Below the pieces are notes generated by a model. The model saw nothing but the letters and a program-made list of their open reading frames with translations. It did not search any database and had not been told where the DNA came from. Below, piece by piece: positions 61,030 to 64,000 of a DNA stretch of 64,000 nt (positions within the stretch are counted from its first letter, which is position 1; each line of letters begins with the position of its first letter). Position numbers and translations under genes: made by a program. This DNA comes from Rhodococcoides kyotonense. GTDB lineage: Bacteria > Actinomycetota > Actinomycetes > Mycobacteriales > Mycobacteriaceae. Where the stretch lies: assembly GCF_900188125.1 (NCBI RefSeq), contig NZ_FZOW01000002.1, forward strand, positions 310,001 to 374,000, given 5' to 3'.

Positions 61030-61767
61030 TCAGCCCAGCATGATCGTGAGGACGATGCCTGCGACACAACACAACACGACGATCCCGAGGGCGATGGCGT
61101 CGGGCAGACGGGGGCGAGCAGGGTACGCGGTGATCTGGCCGGTTCCGCCGCGAGCGGTGATGGCCTCTCCCATCTCGGTGGCGCGGCGGATCGCGATGGA
61201 CATCGTCGCGGTGACGAGGTCCACGATCGAATTGTCGGCAGCGCTGTTCAGCACCGATTTAGGTCGCAGTCGACGTGCGGCCATCATGACGCGCATCTCT
61301 TCGATCAGCAGTGGAAGCGAACGCAGACACAATGCGACGGTGGCCGCCCACTCGTCGACCGGCAGTCTCAGCTTCTTCAGCGGGTAGCCGAGCACCGCGA
61401 CGGCGGGTGCGATATCGCTCATGGACGTGGTCCAGCCGAGCATCATCGACGCACCCAACAGGACGAATGCGAACACGGTCGCACGGAGGAACAGCAGCAC
61501 CGCATCGAACCCGAGTGGGGCGTTGATCAGCGCGCCGATCAGGAACAGTCCCCAGATCCAGATCGGCGGACGAGGAATCGCCGTCGGCGGCACGTGCGCG
61601 ACGACCGCGGTCACGACGAGCAACCCCACGATGACACCGATCGCAGGCCACGTCGGCGCGACCACCAACAGAATGCTGAGCATCAGGACGCAGATCAGTT
61701 TGGTTCCGGCCCACAGGCGATGGATCGGCGACGACCGCGGAACCTGACGCAGTACAACGGTTGTCAC
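61030..61767 (-). CDS. ecfT: ECF transporter T component (EcfT/CbiQ)
   Basis: A 245-residue membrane protein with five or six helices and the coupling motifs of the ECF T-component: ARRLRPKS and ITARGGTGQ (Ala-Arg-Gly boxes) that contact the ATPase. The counterpart in M. tuberculosis is Rv2325c. The GTG overlaps the stop of the ATPase gene by four bases. It would pair with the fused S/ATPase protein to import a vitamin or metal; the substrate is not evident. Confidence 0.9.
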   Translation of the reverse strand: MTTVVLRQVPRSSPIHRLWAGTKLICVLMLSILLVVAPTWPAIGVIVGLLVVTAVVAHVPPTAIPRPPIWIWGLFLIGALINAPLGFDAVLLFLRATVFAFVLLGASMMLGWTTSMSDIAPAVAVLGYPLKKLRLPVDEWAATVALCLRSLPLLIEEMRVMMAARRLRPKSVLNSAADNSIVDLVTATMSIAIRRATEMGEAITARGGTGQITAYPARPRLPDAIALGIVVLCCVAGIVLTIMLG

Positions 61768-63788
61768 GACGACACTCCTCTTCTCGATTCGTCGGACACG
61801 ATGCGCCCGCCGCCCAGCACGATCGTCCTGTCACAGACCCGGTCCATGCCATCGACGTCGTGGGAGATGACGACGATCGCGATTCCACGATGCCGAAGAG
61901 TGCCGAGTACTCCGATGATCTCGGTGCGGCCCGGTGGGTCGAGGCCGGCGAGTGGCTCGTCGAGCACCAGGATTCGGGGTTTGTTCACGATGAGGCCGGC
62001 GATCACGACGCGACGCATCTGCCCGCCGCTCAGCGAGTCGATGTCGCGTCCCGCCAGTATGCGGTCGAGGCCAACGGCGTCCATCGCGTAGGCCACGTGT
62101 GCGGAACCGACTTCGGGGCCACCGGCGGCTTCGATGTCCTCGGACACGGTCCGGCGTTGGAGTTGCAGACGCGAATGCTGGAATGCGAGACCTACGGCGC
62201 CGACGTCGCGGGAGATCGGCGACCCGTCGAACATCGCGGTTCCGGTCGAGGGGGTTGTCAATCCGGCGAGAATCCAAGCAAGCGTGGACTTTCCGGATCC
62301 GTTGCCGCCCAGAACGAGAATGCCGTCACCTTGTCGCACGGTGAGGTCGAGGCCGTTGAGGGCTTTCTGCGACCACGGTGTGCGGCGGTTGTAGGTGTGT
62401 TCGACGTCGCTGAGATTCAGCAGCGGTGCGCCGGCGCGGAAGGTGGTCGTGTCGTCGAGGTAGCGGGCACGCATCCATCCGGGGGTGTGCTCGACCTGTC
62501 TGCCGCCGTCGAGATGTACGACGCGGTCCGCAGCGGTCGTCTCCGATTCCTGGTGCGTGACAAGGACAACCGACATTCGATGACGCTTCGGTAGACCGGC
62601 CAGCAACGCGACGAGGCTGGCTCGGCCGTCGGCGTCGACCATCGACGTCGCTTCGTCGGCTATGAGCAACGCGGGGCGTCTGGCCAGCGCCGCGGCCACT
62701 GCGAGTCGTTGCATCTCTCCGCCCGACAGCGACGCGGTTTCACGTGGACCCATTCCGGCGAGACCGACCTCCGTGAGAATGGCCTCGACGTCGGTGTCGG
62801 CATCGGGCGCGAGACCCCAGACGACGTCGTCGGCGACTCGGCTTCCGAGGATCTGGCTTTCCGGGCGTTGAAGCACGACGGCTGTGCCACCCACCTGCCC
62901 GAGACCGGCGATGCCTGGGCGTTCGACGGTGCCCGACGTGGGCGTTCGGCCGGCCAGGATTCTGGCGAGCGTGGACTTTCCGGACCCGTTGTGCCCGACG
63001 ACGGCCACGAACTCCCCGTAGTCGATGGTCAGATCGATAGCGTGCAACGCATCGACGTGCGCACCGTCGTATCGAAAACGGATGTCGTGCAAACGAATCG
63101 GAAGCGGGCCGATCTCACCGTCACCGCCTGAAGGCAGATGGTCGACGACGGGAATGGTCGCGAGCCGGTCGAGAACGGCCCCGAGAATGAGCCACGTGAA
63201 CAGGGCAGCGCCGATGATGCTGATGCTCATCGTGCCGAGGATCCACCACCACCAGTTGTCGATCACGGCGCCGACGCTCGACCGTACGACGTCGGCCGTC
63301 GACACGAGAACATCGGTTCGCGACATCAGCCGCGCGACGCCTTCGATGGTGTTCTCGATCGTCCGAAGAAACAGCGTTCGGAGCGGTGTCAGAATCCAGA
63401 GCACGAGAACGGTGAGCAATCCGAGGGCAGGACCGACGATCGACGCGGTACCCAGGACCGACAACAGGCCGTGCCCTCGACGCTTCGCCCGCCCGACCAT
63501 GCCGCCGAGCAGTGCCGACGTCGCCACCGTGATGGCCGTCGTCGTGCCTGCCGCGACGAACGCGACGAGCGTGCCCGCGACCGCTGCCGATACGAGCGCT
63601 CGCGTGCGGTGACGCTGCGCCACGACCGCCATCGGCACCGCGGCCACGATCTGCAATGCGGTCGCCAGGGGCACGACCATCGCGACGACGGACAACGCAA
63701 CGGAGAAGCTGCTCATGACCGCTGCCGTGGCCAACTCGGCAGGCGTCAGTACCGACGGCCTGTCTCGGACACGGGGGTTCTCGCTCAC
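61764..63788 (-). CDS. Fused ECF transporter protein: membrane S domain plus two ATPases
   Basis: A 674-residue protein that joins an N-terminal membrane domain (about 15-215, five to seven helices) with two ABC ATPase domains: first Walker A GHNGSGKSTL, signature SLSGGEMQRLAV; second Walker A GGNGSGKSTL, signature SLSGGQMRRVV and Walker B ILVLDEPLAGLDP. It is like M. tuberculosis Rv2326c. The membrane part may be the S (substrate) component. One polypeptide with EcfT would make a whole importer. The GTG at 63788 is favoured because upstream codons look non-coding. Confidence 0.88.
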   Translation of the reverse strand: MSENPRVRDRPSVLTPAELATAAVMSSFSVALSVVAMVVPLATALQIVAAVPMAVVAQRHRTRALVSAAVAGTLVAFVAAGTTTAITVATSALLGGMVGRAKRRGHGLLSVLGTASIVGPALGLLTVLVLWILTPLRTLFLRTIENTIEGVARLMSRTDVLVSTADVVRSSVGAVIDNWWWWILGTMSISIIGAALFTWLILGAVLDRLATIPVVDHLPSGGDGEIGPLPIRLHDIRFRYDGAHVDALHAIDLTIDYGEFVAVVGHNGSGKSTLARILAGRTPTSGTVERPGIAGLGQVGGTAVVLQRPESQILGSRVADDVVWGLAPDADTDVEAILTEVGLAGMGPRETASLSGGEMQRLAVAAALARRPALLIADEATSMVDADGRASLVALLAGLPKRHRMSVVLVTHQESETTAADRVVHLDGGRQVEHTPGWMRARYLDDTTTFRAGAPLLNLSDVEHTYNRRTPWSQKALNGLDLTVRQGDGILVLGGNGSGKSTLAWILAGLTTPSTGTAMFDGSPISRDVGAVGLAFQHSRLQLQRRTVSEDIEAAGGPEVGSAHVAYAMDAVGLDRILAGRDIDSLSGGQMRRVVIAGLIVNKPRILVLDEPLAGLDPPGRTEIIGVLGTLRHRGIAIVVISHDVDGMDRVCDRTIVLGGGRIVSDESRRGVSS

Positions 63789-63844
63789 TTGTTCAGTGTG
63801 CCAGCAAGCGGCATAGACTCTGCACAACGAGAGAGGCGTCAGCA

Positions 63845-64000
63845 GTGATCACCGTGGACGAAGAAAACTGGGACACGCCCGTCGGCGCCCAATTGCGTGC
63901 GGCTCAACGAGCCGAACTGGATGCGCGGTACGGCAACAGCAGTCACGAACCGGGCGTCGCGCCGAGCGCCGACGACATCGCGGTCTTCGTCGTCGCGCGC
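63845..64000 (+). CDS. GNAT-family acetyltransferase, 3'-truncated by the window edge
   Basis: Fifty-two codons from GTG read VDEENWDTPVGAQLRAAQRA and continue ELDARYGN, APSADDIAVFVVAR, the usual start of a group of actinobacterial GNAT acetyltransferases whose first strand is IAVFVVAR. The substrate cannot be told. It is divergent from the ECF gene; a TAGACT box (63814-63819) lies in the 56-base gap. The rest of the gene lies outside the window. Confidence 0.65.
   Translation, partial: MITVDEENWDTPVGAQLRAAQRAELDARYGNSSHEPGVAPSADDIAVFVVAR

Overview
The window is one continuous piece of a high-GC actinobacterial chromosome, most likely Rhodococcus or a close relative in the Mycobacteriales. 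This rests on gene content: PrrA/PrrB, AccD3, EchA6, CtpE, an MT0933-like antitoxin, an Rv0910-like SRPBCC protein, mycofactocin-coupled dehydrogenases and a fused ECF transporter. Many genes also have TANNNT boxes only 6-8 bases before the start codon, as in leaderless actinobacterial mRNAs. From memory of the M. tuberculosis map, the order gltA2, prrB-prrA, accD3, echA6, Rv0906, ctpE, Rv0909, Rv0910 is kept in order and mostly in orientation, with other genes inserted between. No rRNA, tRNA, CRISPR array, phage or intact insertion sequence was seen.

Layout. 1-5.0 kb: end of citrate synthase, then a small regulon (nitrilase-family amidase, GntR/FCD regulator, MHS transporter, DUF2848 protein) with a shared palindromic operator, then an FKBP isomerase. 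5.1-9.5 kb: two-component system, orphan TAXI binding protein and DctA, a likely C4-dicarboxylate sensing and uptake unit. 9.5-18.7 kb: PrrBA, photolyase, DMT exporter, propionyl-CoA synthetase, a DUF559 nuclease-fold gene between two palindromic repeats, and AccD3. 18.7-27.2 kb: regulator-led ABC operon, ABC-F ATPase, aldo/keto reductase, HemD-like protein, MMPL exporter. 27.2-33.8 kb: a disturbed stretch with a truncated BTAD-type regulator, a VWA/MoxR pair behind two tandem mycofactocin-type SDRs, a poorly coding 500-base stretch with a ketosynthase remnant, and a frameshifted flavoprotein. 33.8-46.8 kb: EchA6, a variant Amt, secreted protein, FHA regulator, hydrolase, ECF sigma factor, TetR/permease pair, HtpG, MBL hydrolase, CtpE and antitoxin. 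46.9-56.1 kb: CPA1 antiporter, lipase, LytS/LytR and two monocarboxylate-type SSS symporters, each with a small membrane partner. 56.2-64 kb: Rv0910-like protein, two tandem binding-protein/VWA fusions, a binding lipoprotein, an ECF transporter and the start of a GNAT gene.

The most unusual signal is a set of about ten long near-perfect palindromes at gene ends between 5 and 47 kb. Several have an adjoining 4-6 bp mini-hairpin, and some supply the stop codon and last residues of the neighbouring genes. Two longer imperfect palindromes in direct repeat bracket the DUF559 gene. I also read operator pairs for the GntR, TetR and SDR promoters directly from the sequence. Starts were chosen from ribosome binding sites, overlaps or leaderless boxes as stated in each entry.
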